This document shows positions 48,135 through 56,700 of a stretch of DNA of 64,000 bases, piece by piece; within the stretch, counting starts at the first letter, position 1, and every line of letters starts with the position of its first letter. The translations under genes and the position numbers were made by a program. The DNA is from Bradyrhizobium xenonodulans (lineage in GTDB: Bacteria; Pseudomonadota; Alphaproteobacteria; Rhizobiales; Xanthobacteraceae), in NCBI RefSeq assembly GCF_027594865.1, contig NZ_CP089391.1, positions 6,912,501 through 6,976,500 of the forward strand. Direction: 5' to 3'. A model generated the notes under the pieces. It did no database searches, had not been told where the DNA came from, and saw only the letters and a program-made list of their open reading frames with translations.

Positions 48135-48884
48135 ATGGCGAAGCCGGTTGTGATTGTGGTGGGCGCGGACAAGGGTGGGGTCGGCAAGACGACCGTATGT
48201 CGGACGCTTCTGGACTATTTCAGCGTGAACAAGGTGCAGACCCGCGCCTTTGACACGGAGTCACCGCGAGGTACGCTGAAGCGCTTTCATTCCGACATCA
48301 CTGAGATCGTCGATATGACGACGACGGCAGACCAGATGAGGATCTTCGACACCCTGAACGCCGGGCTATCGGTCACCGTGATCGACGTCCGCGCAGGTTT
48401 GCTATCGGTCGCTCTGAACTCGTTGCGGGACATCGGGTTCCTGGATTCAGTAAAGTCTGGTCAGATCACCTTTGCCGTCTTTCATATCCTTGGCCCTTCG
48501 ATCGCCTCTCTGGACGAGATCGCCGAAACTTCCAATTTCATGAACGGCGCGAAATACTTCCTCGTCAAAAATTTCATAAATGATACCCAGTTCTTCCAAT
48601 GGGATCAGTCGACTTACGACTCGTATTTTCGCCGCATCAAGGGCGCCACCGAACTGACGATTCCGAAACTCAACGAGATGGCCTATGAGCAGGTCGAGGT
48701 CGCTTCCGTTTCGTTCGTGAATTTCGTCGCAAACAAGGGACCGCTCGATGAGATCGCGAACTACTCCTTTGTGCTGCGGGGCTATGTCCGGCACTGGCTG
48801 GCCAACGTCTGGTCCGAGTATGACCGCATCAATTTGACCGATGTGACTGGCGCCACATCAAGGCCCCGCAGCAGTGAAACGTAG
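48135..48884 (+). CDS. ParA/MinD-like P-loop ATPase, first of a pair
   Basis: A 249-residue protein with a deviant Walker A of the SIMIBI class (ADKGGVGKTT, residues 11-20), including the signature lysine at 13. It has a switch-like FDTESPRGTLKRF and a Walker B-like VTVIDVRAG. The C-terminal half (FFQWDQSTYDSYFRRIKGA... VLRGYVRHWLANVW) is not typical of plasmid ParA. AAAGGG precedes the ATG. The second gene of the pair starts 41 bases after its stop. No parB or parS-like element is evident. Role unknown: positioning, partitioning or cofactor-type ATPase are all possible. Confidence 0.8.
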   Translation: MAKPVVIVVGADKGGVGKTTVCRTLLDYFSVNKVQTRAFDTESPRGTLKRFHSDITEIVDMTTTADQMRIFDTLNAGLSVTVIDVRAGLLSVALNSLRDIGFLDSVKSGQITFAVFHILGPSIASLDEIAETSNFMNGAKYFLVKNFINDTQFFQWDQSTYDSYFRRIKGATELTIPKLNEMAYEQVEVASVSFVNFVANKGPLDEIANYSFVLRGYVRHWLANVWSEYDRINLTDVTGATSRPRSSET

Positions 48885-48925
48885 CCCTTTTGGTATGCAC
48901 CTTGGGGAATATACGAAGTCGTGTG

Positions 48926-49609
48926 ATGTCGCTGGAGATGCCGCCCACGCCGGTCTACATCATCTGCTCTCCCGGCCTGCAGGTCGGCAAGACTCTGATC
49001 GCGCGGCTCTTGAGCGAGTTCTTGTTGCTCAAGAACGGATCGGTGCTCTCCTTCGACATCAGTTTGAGGGAGCCGTCGCTGGTCGATTACCTGCCCACAA
49101 TTACCGAGACGGCAGATGTGACAGACACTTGGGGCAAAATGCAGTTGATGGACCGGCTCATCCTGGACGACGGGGTCGCGAAGGTGATTGATCTCGGTTT
49201 CCACGCATTCGACGAGTTCTTCAAAATGTGCATCGAGATTGGGTTCATGAGGGAGGCGGTACGCAACCAGGTTGCACCAATCATCCTATTTGTCGGGAGC
49301 GCCGATCGCGTCTCCTCAAGGAGCTATGAGGTGTTGCGGCACCAGATCCGGGCACCAGCGCTGATCACCGTCCATAATCAGTTCGTGCTGCGCGGCGAGT
49401 TGCCCGAAGCAATGGACCGCGCTCCAGTGCTGCGCATCTTCGCACTGCCGCAATTTTTGAAGACCTATATCGATCGCCTGACGTTTTCCTTTACGGGGTA
49501 TTTGCGCCACGAGAAGGATTCGACCACGGAGCTGCATCAATGGATTCGGCGGAATTACACCCTGTTCCGAGACCTCGAATTGAGCCTCATGCCGGCGCGC
49601 TCATTTTGA
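48926..49609 (+). CDS. P-loop-like partner protein with altered Walker A
   Basis: A 227-residue protein built like its upstream neighbour. It opens with a P-loop-like CSPGLQVGKTLIARLL (14-29), but the signature lysine and GG of the ParA motif are replaced (SPGLQVGKT). It then has FDISLREPSLVDYL and KVIDLGFHAFDEFF in the Walker B position, and an end YIDRLTFSFTGYLRHEKD...WIRRNYTLFRDL. Shared order of motifs indicates duplication and divergence. It may be the non-canonical half of a heterodimer (inference). The ATG at 48926 is the most plausible start. Confidence 0.75.
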   Translation: MSLEMPPTPVYIICSPGLQVGKTLIARLLSEFLLLKNGSVLSFDISLREPSLVDYLPTITETADVTDTWGKMQLMDRLILDDGVAKVIDLGFHAFDEFFKMCIEIGFMREAVRNQVAPIILFVGSADRVSSRSYEVLRHQIRAPALITVHNQFVLRGELPEAMDRAPVLRIFALPQFLKTYIDRLTFSFTGYLRHEKDSTTELHQWIRRNYTLFRDLELSLMPARSF

Positions 49610-49733
49610 GGCCAAGCAATGAGTCGCTGACCCGTGCAGTCGACGGGCCCTTTCCATCTTGAAATAGGAGACGTGGACCGACGAGGTCCAGCGTCCGGGT
49701 GCATTGGGCCAGGTGCCAACCGCACACATCCGA

Positions 49734-50267
49734 TCACGATCGTTCTCTCATTTGTGCCACCAGCGACGCGGCCTCGGACGGTCCGAGGCCGACGACGCCT
49801 ATGAAGGATGCCGGTGGCCTTGGAATATTCTCACGAATGGGCTTCCAGAGGTGCAGGCAGTACCTGCTGTTGTTCACATATTGCGAGTATGGCGGGTGCA
49901 GCTGCATCACGCATTCCTCTTCATCCCAAAACAGGTCCTTGACGAAGCACATCTCTTCCCAGTTCGGACAACGCCGCGGCGTCGAGACGGAGACGTGCTC
50001 CCATCCCGGACGGACCAATGCTGCGATCTGCAGTTTACAGCCGCAAGGTCCTTGAACAAAAAAGAGACCACAAGGACCTGACCCTGGCGCGCTGGCGAAC
50101 TGCCCATGCTGTACGCGGCCGGCCTCCAATCTATCTATGATCTGCGCTCTCACGCGTCCTCCTTGGCTTTTCAACTCATCTGAAGTCGGCGCACACGAAG
50201 GTTTCGCCGGTGCTTCATCGACTTCACCCAATGCTACCGCACATAGGTCAGCCTGAAACAATCCCAA
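49734..50267 (-). CDS. DUF7694 domain protein
   Basis: The C-terminal half contains the domain block GWEHVSVSTPRRCPNWEEMCFVKDLFWDEEECVMQLHPPYSQYVNNSRYCLHLWKP, the pattern of DUF7694 proteins found in phages and mobile regions (WEHVSVS...PTWEEM..VKDLFW..EE.V.Q.HP..S.YVN....CLHLWRP). The N-terminal ~60 residues (from 50267) show no domain, and the real start may be internal. Function unknown; suggests phage or mobile ancestry. Confidence 0.7.
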   Translation of the reverse strand: MGLFQADLCAVALGEVDEAPAKPSCAPTSDELKSQGGRVRAQIIDRLEAGRVQHGQFASAPGSGPCGLFFVQGPCGCKLQIAALVRPGWEHVSVSTPRRCPNWEEMCFVKDLFWDEEECVMQLHPPYSQYVNNSRYCLHLWKPIRENIPRPPASFIGVVGLGPSEAASLVAQMRERS

Positions 50268-51081
50268 TACGTCATCTATGTGGCCGCGGCCGTTGAGTTC
50301 GTCAGGTCAATCAAGCTCGCGCTCGCCATTCGTCGCTGCATCACTCTCTCTCGAATGACCAGTCTGTGGGAAAGTGGCGTTCAGGGACGCATTCCGAAAG
50401 ACCTTGGGCAGCTTCAGATTCGAATATCCCCGCTGGGACGCGTGGAGCAAGAACCGAATCATGGGCTGCGAGCGCGTCAATCCAAGATGTTGCGGACTCC
50501 AAACCGCGGGATTCGAGCAACTCCGATATTGCCTCACATGAGTTTGGTTGACGCAAACGGAAAAGACCGCCTGCGCACCGCTTAGCATTCAGGTCCGGTT
50601 CGTGACGAAGATGTCGGAAACCGGACCCTAAGCGCGACACCATTTGCCGCGGCGACGCCAAACCCTAGGCTTTCTTGCGTCAACGAACGCCTACAGCACC
50701 GCTTCCTGCGGCACGCCAATTGCTGAGCGGAATATGCGGCAGCGAGCGCTGCGCACAGCCCACCAACGCGGGATCTTTCGATGACACTTGGTCAACCCAC
50801 GCAGATCAACACGCGGACGACTCGCGGCTTGGCAATTGTCCGAGATGCACTTGACGGTCGTCGCAATCACGATCGAACCGATACCTGCCTCGACCAGTCC
50901 GGAGATTGGCCAGAGCTAGGCTTGGCTTAACGTCCCAATCGGCTGTCGATGAGGTCGGCCGGGCGTTGGCCGCTCCGATCTTCAATTTGGGAGCATCGGG
51001 CCGTTTCGCCTGGGCATGGTGACATCCGATTTCGCGCGGATGCGACGCTCGCCTCGATTCACTAGGGATAGATGAGTGCTG
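50268..51081. other. Gap of 0.8 kb
   Basis: Frames of about 100 codons exist on both strands (50280-50585, 50307-50588, 50341-50661) but mirror each other and match nothing. No regulatory element found. Confidence 0.4.
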
Positions 51082-51348
51082 ATGATGCACTGGCGTGAAC
51101 CAAGACGACGCCTGATCAACGCGCAGGACGCGCTGCGAGCGGCGCGTTGTGATCTCCCCCTGAAGTCGGGCACGCGACAACTTTGGTCGCTTGCGGCAAT
51201 TTTCGCCGCGCTTGTCTGGATGAGCATCTACGGGCTTGCCGGGGTTTTTCGATGGGCGACTGCAATCCGCCACAGGTGCGTGCTGCGCTTAATGCGCCGA
51301 CGACCCGGCTCGCCGAGCCTCGCCCGCGCCAAAGACAGATACAAGTGA
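51082..51348 (+). CDS. Small membrane protein, MMHWR type
   Basis: An 88-residue protein beginning MMHWREPRRRLINAQDALRAARC. One transmembrane helix (LWSLAAIFAALVWMSIYGLAGVF) follows, then an arginine-rich tail. It shares its start MMHWR-x-P and general order with the 54-residue protein at 27640, so they are probably paralogs; the present copy is longer after the helix. No strong ribosome-binding site is visible. Another frame (51183-51473) also encodes a hydrophobic helix, and part of the tail may reflect a frameshift. Confidence 0.5.
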   Translation: MMHWREPRRRLINAQDALRAARCDLPLKSGTRQLWSLAAIFAALVWMSIYGLAGVFRWATAIRHRCVLRLMRRRPGSPSLARAKDRYK

Positions 51349-51734
51349 AGTGGGCCATCGCGTTTTCGGTAAGCTTGTGGGCCATGCTTATCGCTTACTG
51401 CGCTGACAGTCCTGAGGCGTTCATCGCGGCGAGTCTTGCCGCAGCGGTAAGCCTGTGCCGACTCTTGGACTAGCCAAGTACCAGGAGAATGCGGAAATCT
51501 TCCGACGACAGTTGCGCACGAGCCTCTTTTGCGGCGTCGGGATGGACCGCCTCACCCGCCTCGGGCTTGTCGGCGTTCATCTTCGCTCGGCGACCACGAT
51601 TACCGTCTTGGGACATTCAGCCCCGCTACTGGAAGATGGATCCTGAGCCGCAGCACTGCTCGGCACGTGCCGCGCCCTGGTCCCAAGAGGTCGGCGGTCG
51701 ATAGCAAGGATGAAAACGATCGCAGTGTCTCAAC

Positions 51735-51780
51735 ATAAAAAAGCCCGACGCCCTCGGAGCAGGCTGGAGGTGCGTCGGGC
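51735..51780 (-). terminator. Minus-strand terminator-like hairpin A
   Basis: GCCCGACGC (51743-51751) pairs with GCGTCGGGC (51772-51780); on the minus strand the stem is followed by a run of six T. Stem of nine perfect pairs with a 20-base loop. Confidence 0.6.
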
Positions 51781-52073
51781 CCAACCTGGCGAGGTTGGGG
51801 GCATCGACGTGCCGCTGAGGGAGCCCACGTCCATGCCCACGATGATTGTTGCAAATGATGTGCCGCGGAAATTGGCAGAGAGGTTTCGCGACGATCATTG
51901 AATGTGTGCCGCGAGGTGTCGTCGGTACTCCTGCATGAAGGTCTATGTCTCGCCTGCCCGACAACGTCCGAAGTTCTACGAACCCGATACGACGTGCGTC
52001 GATGTTCAACACGGCCAGGGATGTCGCATGCTGGTTGATACAGCTCATTGTGCGTCTCTCGGCTGAGCAGCAC

Positions 52074-52117
52074 GAAAAAGCCCGACGCGCCTTGCCGGGT
52101 AAAAAGGCGCGTCGGGC
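52074..52117 (-). terminator. Minus-strand terminator-like hairpin B
   Basis: GCCCGACGCGCC (52080-52091) pairs with GGCGCGTCGGGC (52106-52117), 12 perfect pairs, then five T on the minus strand. It shares the GCCCGACGC stem with hairpin A 340 bases away. Confidence 0.65.
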
Positions 52118-52505
52118 CGGCGAGGCATAGGCGCTGGAGAGCCTTTCCCCTCAGAAGGCTTCAGCAAAACACGTGCCACCCTGAAGGCTGCCGCGATGAT
52201 CCGTCGCGTCTCAGGATGGGCGGGGGTGACGCGCGCGCTCACTTCCGGGTATGCGAGCCTATCCGAACGTCTAGTTCGATGCCGCTGGGCGACAGCACGC
52301 GTTGTCGTCGCATTGCTAGATCCACTTAAAAGATCCATCGAATTCGAGTCGGTGAGACATCCTTCAAATTCCGGAGATCGAAGGCGACGTGCGGAGCATG
52401 GGCGCGGGGTGTTAGGGGTGCGGGCGCATGGGTCGAGGTCACTTCAAATGCTGCGGGCCAGAGCCGAGAGAGATCTTCTCGGAATGCCACCCGAATTGAA
52501 GATAG

Positions 52506-52700
52506 TCATTGCTCCTCATCGGCAGCTCTTCTTAGTCTTTCCCGCTCGTCGGCCCACCGTTCCAGCTTTTGATATTCCTCGGCGATTTTAAGCAGCTTGG
52601 CCTTTGACTTTGGACAATCGAATGACTCCGCCTTGGCGAGCGTCGCTTGAGCTCGCTGCCGCCAGTGTGTTGGACCGCTCGATGGGCCTTTGCGCTTCAT
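52506..52700 (-). CDS. Small conserved helical protein
   Basis: A 64-residue basic protein (MKRKGPSSGPTHWRQRAQATLAKAESFDCPKSKAKLLKIAEEYQKLERWADERERLRR) of the short type common in Bradyrhizobium: THWR..A...R..A...D...K..LL.IA..Y..L...A. It resembles the 21173 protein in layout. Function unknown. Confidence 0.7.
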   Translation of the reverse strand: MKRKGPSSGPTHWRQRAQATLAKAESFDCPKSKAKLLKIAEEYQKLERWADERERLRRAADEEQ

Positions 52701-53349
52701 GGAAGTGGATATGCAACCGCTAGACCAGGTGAAGCGGCGTCCAACATCCGTGCTGATACGTAGGAACTTCTCGGGCGTAGGTCACAATATCTTCAATATG
52801 GGAAGCGGCGCCATTTTCGGTCAGCGCGGACGTTATTGACGAAGATCGTTGGCGGAAATGCTTGAGACGAAACGCGCGGGTCCCGGTTGTCTGAACGGAC
52901 TCTCCGCGCTGACAAGTGAAGAGTCGTCGGCGGGTGGGCCGCCCTGCGGACCAGGATCTGGTGACGACTTCTGCGCAGCGAATTGTCCGCGGAACGGCGT
53001 GAGCCCGAACACGCTCGCACGACGTTCATGGGGGCTTGAATCGCACGTGGCGTCAGATTGTACGGTTTTCGGATCAGGCGGGCGGGCCTTTGCTCGCCCT
53101 CGATCTCTTCCCGCGCAGTCACAGGGGGTTGCACATGTCTTGCAGTTTCGGGAGGACGGCGCACGGGCTGCCGGTACGGAGTGGACCTGCGCATGACTGG
53201 CGGACCGCGGCGTCACAGACGTGCTGCGGACGACAGACCCTTTGGATGATGGCGTTCCTCGGGTCACTGCGCCTCGTAGCTCCGCCGCCGTTGATCGGTC
53301 GTTTCGTGCTCGTGACCTCGGGTCCGATCGGTCGTCCGTCAGCTACAGC
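52701..53349. other. Gap upstream of transglutaminase-like gene
   Basis: Contains copy 3 of the 30-bp motif at 53035. Overlapping frames on both strands (52793-53267) lack family resemblance. Confidence 0.4.
53035..53064 (+). promoter_or_regulatory. 30-bp repeated motif, copy 3
   Basis: CTTGAATCGCACGTGGCGTC, then AGATTGTACG. It lies 286 bases before the transglutaminase-like cysteine protease, same strand. Confidence 0.7.
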
Positions 53350-53973
53350 ATGCGCAGGACGTTAATCCCGGCTGCAGTCGCAGCCGCCACAATGGTCTCT
53401 CAAACGATGACGACCGCTCGATCGGCCGATCAGAGATCGTCGGGTATGCCGGCGTTCGCGGTGTCGGCGTCTCCGCACCTCAAGCTTGACCGTCCGGCGC
53501 TCGCTCCTATGGCATACACCATGTTCTGCCTGCGTTATCAGGATGAATGCCGCCTCCGCCTCCTGTTTCGCGGCGGTCCGGTCCTCCTGACCGAGGCGCG
53601 GTGGGCAGATTTGAAAGAAGCCAACCGGACCGTGAACAGCGCCATTATCCCGGAAGCCAGTGAACCCGGTCCCGCGGTGGAAACCTGGCTCATTGATCCG
53701 GAGCGCGGTGACTGCAACGACTACGCCGTCAGCAAGCGCCACAAGCTTCTACAGCGTGGATGGCCGCCGCGAGCGCTGTTGCTCGCCGAGGTCGTGACCG
53801 CCTCGGGCCAACATCATCTGGTTCTGGTGGTACGGACTAAGAGCGGCGACCTCGTGCTGGACAATCTGACCCCGCAGATCCGATCGTGGTCGCGTGTTCC
53901 CTATCGCTGGGTTCGAGTTCAGTCGCCAGGCGCTCCGCGATATTGGCGTACTATCGCGCAGCGCGGCGAGTAA
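53350..53973 (+). CDS. Bacterial transglutaminase-like cysteine proteinase (BTLCP family), exported
   Basis: A 207-residue protein with a signal peptide-like start (MRRTLIPAAVAAATMVSQTMTTARS). The papain-like core of the BTLCP family is seen in MFCLRYQDECR...W..L...NRTVNSAI, then the triad Cys122 (GDCNDYAVSKRHKLLQRGWP), His156 (GQHHLVLVVRT) and Asp171 (LVLDNLTPQI). All three are present. Family members act in the periplasm or envelope, some cleaving adhesins (LapG-like). The target here is unknown. Confidence 0.88.
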   Translation: MRRTLIPAAVAAATMVSQTMTTARSADQRSSGMPAFAVSASPHLKLDRPALAPMAYTMFCLRYQDECRLRLLFRGGPVLLTEARWADLKEANRTVNSAIIPEASEPGPAVETWLIDPERGDCNDYAVSKRHKLLQRGWPPRALLLAEVVTASGQHHLVLVVRTKSGDLVLDNLTPQIRSWSRVPYRWVRVQSPGAPRYWRTIAQRGE

Positions 53974-54587
53974 GCGCCTCACGGAGGAGATCGGAAATGT
54001 CCCGGCTAGCGCCACGGGCGCACTGCAGATGATCGAACCCCGGGGTGACTTCGTTCAGCGCGCCACCGGTCGGTCTCCGACCGGCGCCGCAACTGATCTG
54101 TGGTCCGTGCTCTGATCGGCGGCCGTCAGCTATGGCGATATCGCCTGCAATCAGACCGCATTGCGCGCTGGTGAGATCGCTCTCTCAAGGCCCGTTTTGA
54201 TTGATCCATTCTCCTTGTCCCTTGGATATTTGCCTAGCGTGGTCGCGCGTCTTGGATCTGCGGAGCTTCGTAAGCAGAGCCGGCGGACATCACGCCTCTT
54301 TTGGCCGCTCCGAGACAATATGGATGATCACGATGAATGAACATCAGAGCCGATCGGACGCTCTCACGGACCGCTATTTGCAGGTGCCGTGGGGATTGTC
54401 CTTCGCCAGACCGACGGAACGGATTCGCCATTGCTGTGCCCCCGCATCGTATTCCCGACTCATTTCGAGAAGATCGGCTTCTCAGCCGCGATGGGCTGTT
54501 GGCAGCAGCAGACGAGATGCGTGGTTTGGAGCGAAAGGGCAGATCAAGCGGATCGAGCACGCTGAACCGTATCAGGAGAGTTCACCT
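53974..54587. other. Gap of 0.6 kb
   Basis: The frame that leads into the next gene is open from 54201 but shows no domain before 54588. No other gene or site seen. Confidence 0.4.
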
Positions 54588-54848
54588 ATGCGCTGCCCGA
54601 AATGTGAGGCCGACAAATGGTATGAAGTTGCAACGCACGATCCCTGGAGCGGTCGGCCGGTGATCGCCTGCAAGATCTGCGGCGAATATGCCGAGCTCGA
54701 GGCGCTCAAACGTGAGGATGCGCACGATGTGATTACCCGGACGCTGGCGGCTGACTTGGTCGGTGAGGGGCAGGCTGACGCGCGGGCCATTGCGAGCAAG
54801 GTTCTCCAGGCGCTGGAGAATGCCGGCCTGACAATCAGACGCTCCTGA
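54588..54848 (+). CDS. Small zinc-ribbon-type protein
   Basis: An 86-residue protein beginning MRCPKCEADKWYEVATHDPWSGRPVIACKICGEYAELEAL. Two CxxC pairs (CPKC and CKIC) spaced 24 residues apart form a likely zinc ribbon. A helical C-terminus follows (ADARAIASKVLQALENAGLTI). AGGAGAG precedes the ATG. Function unknown; the family is not one I recognise by name. Confidence 0.75.
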   Translation: MRCPKCEADKWYEVATHDPWSGRPVIACKICGEYAELEALKREDAHDVITRTLAADLVGEGQADARAIASKVLQALENAGLTIRRS

Positions 54849-55276
54849 CGCGATTTCCCTCGACCCTACCTCATTCCGTCCCCGCGGAACCAGACACGAT
54901 CGGGGTCTCGTTGCACTGGCATCCGCGGACGGGCTGATGTCTGTCAAGACTCGATGATCGGTCGCAAAACTGAAGCCCGGCCTTGTGGAGCTTGACGGGG
55001 CGTGTGGAAGTGCCCGCAAACGTGGTCTCGACCGTTAGCCATGACGATGGAGCCTCTTGTCTCAATGCCGGTGATTGCGAGGAGGCACATTTCGTTGTTT
55101 TGAAAGTGAAAAAAGCTCCACTCGGCCATCGAAAGGGCTTGAACCTTACGCTGCGTGAGATTGTAGGCTTGCGGTTGCGGCGAAAGCTGGCTTGGCTTGC
55201 CACCGCCGAGATTATTGAGCCGCCAGAATATCTGGCTATTCGCTTGACGTCGGCGGCTGTTGCTAAGGAAGAACCG
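54849..55276. other. Gap of 0.43 kb
   Basis: The plus frame into the next gene is open from 54983, and its last part (REIVGLRLRRKLAWLATAEIIEPPEYLAIRL) may be coding. Nothing is certain. Confidence 0.35.
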
Positions 55277-55462
55277 ATGATACCCGGGCGAATGACGACA
55301 ACGCTCACCTCAATCGACCGCATGTTTCTGAAGATTCGGGAACTGATCGATACAGACGACTCGATCCCGCTTGAGCTTCGTGCGTCGCTGCACACGACGC
55401 TGGACAAACATCTTCGCCTGGCAAAGGAAGGATTCTTCAAGGCGCCTGCGAGGAGCCAATAA
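55277..55462 (+). CDS. Small helical protein, possible
   Basis: A 61-residue frame (MIPGRMTTTLTSIDRMFLKIRELIDTDDSIPLELRASLHTTLDKHLRLAKEGFFKAPARSQ) with helical, soluble composition. AAGGA lies eight bases before the ATG. It may extend upstream in frame to 54983. No family recognised. Confidence 0.45.
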   Translation: MIPGRMTTTLTSIDRMFLKIRELIDTDDSIPLELRASLHTTLDKHLRLAKEGFFKAPARSQ

Positions 55463-55590
55463 GCGGCTTGCGTTGCCCGGCTCCTGCTCGGTTTGCCCGA
55501 GGAGCCCGGTTTTCGGTGAAGTTGTCCGAATTCACAACTATTTCCGCGGTAGCAAACGTGGACTTTTGTGACAGTTTGCTTTAGCGGGCT

Positions 55591-56247
55591 TCACCGCACG
55601 CCGATATACTTCTGCGTTTGGATGCTGACGCGCCAGTTGCGTACAGTTGCCTCTCGGATGCACAGCTCCGTCGCTTTCCGGCTTTGGCTCAATGGTTGTA
55701 GCCATATCTCTGGCTTGAGCGCGTGCTCGATAGGCAGGCTCAGCAGGTTTTGGATGTCGGCAGGCTTGCCCACCGGGTGTTTGATCTCATTGGCACGCAG
55801 CAAGGTCTCACCCAGAACGGATCGCCGACCCGGCATGCCAACTTTCGGACTGACGGTCACCCATGTGTAGGGATGCGCCTGAATGGCTTGGGTGCCCGAT
55901 GTCTCCAACTGCACCGAGAATCCGGAACCGACAAGCAGCGTGGTCAGTGGCCGCAGGTCGTACAGCGCGGGCTCGCCACCCGTAATCACGACATGCCGGG
56001 CGCTGAACGCCTGCACAGCGAGCAGGACGTCCTCCGGCGACATCATGGCCCAGGTGTTGGTGTCCTCGGTCTTGATCATCATGTCGGCTATCGACACCCG
56101 CCGCTCTGAATCGACGAACCAAGTGTGCTTGGTGTCGCACCACGGACACCTGACCGGGCATGCCTGCAACCGTACGAACACGGACGGCGTGCCTGCCTTG
56201 CAGGCTTCCCCCTGGATGGTTTCAAATATTTCGTTAATCGGCAGCAC
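55591..56247 (-). CDS. queE: 7-carboxy-7-deazaguanine synthase QueE
   Basis: A 218-residue radical SAM enzyme converting 6-carboxy-tetrahydropterin to 7-carboxy-7-deazaguanine. The start INEIFETIQGEACKAGTPSVFVRLQACPVRCPWCDTKHTW carries the cluster motif C30-x3-C34-x2-C37. HVVITGGEPALYDLRPL is the GGEP SAM motif. A GTG start overlaps the queD stop by 14 bases. It is the last gene of the folE-queD-queE operon. queC, needed for the next step to preQ0, is not in the window. Confidence 0.93.
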   Translation of the reverse strand: MLPINEIFETIQGEACKAGTPSVFVRLQACPVRCPWCDTKHTWFVDSERRVSIADMMIKTEDTNTWAMMSPEDVLLAVQAFSARHVVITGGEPALYDLRPLTTLLVGSGFSVQLETSGTQAIQAHPYTWVTVSPKVGMPGRRSVLGETLLRANEIKHPVGKPADIQNLLSLPIEHALKPEIWLQPLSQSRKATELCIREATVRNWRVSIQTQKYIGVR

Positions 56248-56698
56248 GGCCTGCCTCCCGATACATGGCGCTGTTCGCGCCGTGCTCCTTCACCTCGACT
56301 GACACCAGCCGGCAACGCGGAGCAAGTCCCTTTTCCGACAACCAGTTGCTGCCGACGCGGTAGACGTGTTCGGCAAATTTTTCACAGCCAACTGCCGGCA
56401 GGACAACGACGTCTGCTAAGCCGCGCCGTGCGGCTTCGCGAAACCATTCGAGCTCGGGGTCGTCCGCGGCCACGACCGTCTTGTGGTCGAACGTACCTTC
56501 GAGGATCGCCCTCAGCTCTTTGAGGCCGCCAAAATCGACGACCCAATTCTTGTCGTCCAGGGTGTAGGCTTCGAACTCGAAACGAAACGACAACGAGTAG
56601 CCGTGCAGCAGGCGACAATGCGACTTTGCGCGCCACTGGCGGAACGTGGCAGATAGGCCGACCTCATGGCCGTATGTCTTCGTCGATAAGTATGCCAC
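56234..56698 (-). CDS. queD: QueD-like 6-carboxytetrahydropterin synthase, variant metal site
   Basis: A 154-residue protein of the PTPS/QueD fold starting at GTG two bases after the folE stop. The core is WRAKSHCRLLHGYSLSFRFEFEA, with catalytic-type Cys28 and zinc His32. The second His of the canonical LHGH is Tyr here, and the HRL zinc ligand is replaced by Phe/Arg (SATFRQW). FDHKTVV and KEHGANSAMY supply the other active-site parts. This QWR...HC..LHGY subfamily occurs in alphaproteobacteria and phages. Role: second step in deazapurine synthesis after FolE. Activity with the altered ligands is inferred from operon context. Confidence 0.85.
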   Translation of the reverse strand: MAYLSTKTYGHEVGLSATFRQWRAKSHCRLLHGYSLSFRFEFEAYTLDDKNWVVDFGGLKELRAILEGTFDHKTVVAADDPELEWFREAARRGLADVVVLPAVGCEKFAEHVYRVGSNWLSEKGLAPRCRLVSVEVKEHGANSAMYREAGRAAD

Positions 56699-56700
56699 GT

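Larger units (their letters stand above)
51349..52505. other. Gap of 1.2 kb with two minus-strand terminators
   Basis: No confident gene. It holds the two related hairpins at 51735 and 52076. On the minus strand between them no protein is recognised. Confidence 0.4.

Noticed and set aside
54871..55440. 189-codon minus frame overlapping the small helical protein.
   Set aside because: Composition is that of a mirror frame (serine/arginine-rich) with no motif; the plus strand gives the better protein.
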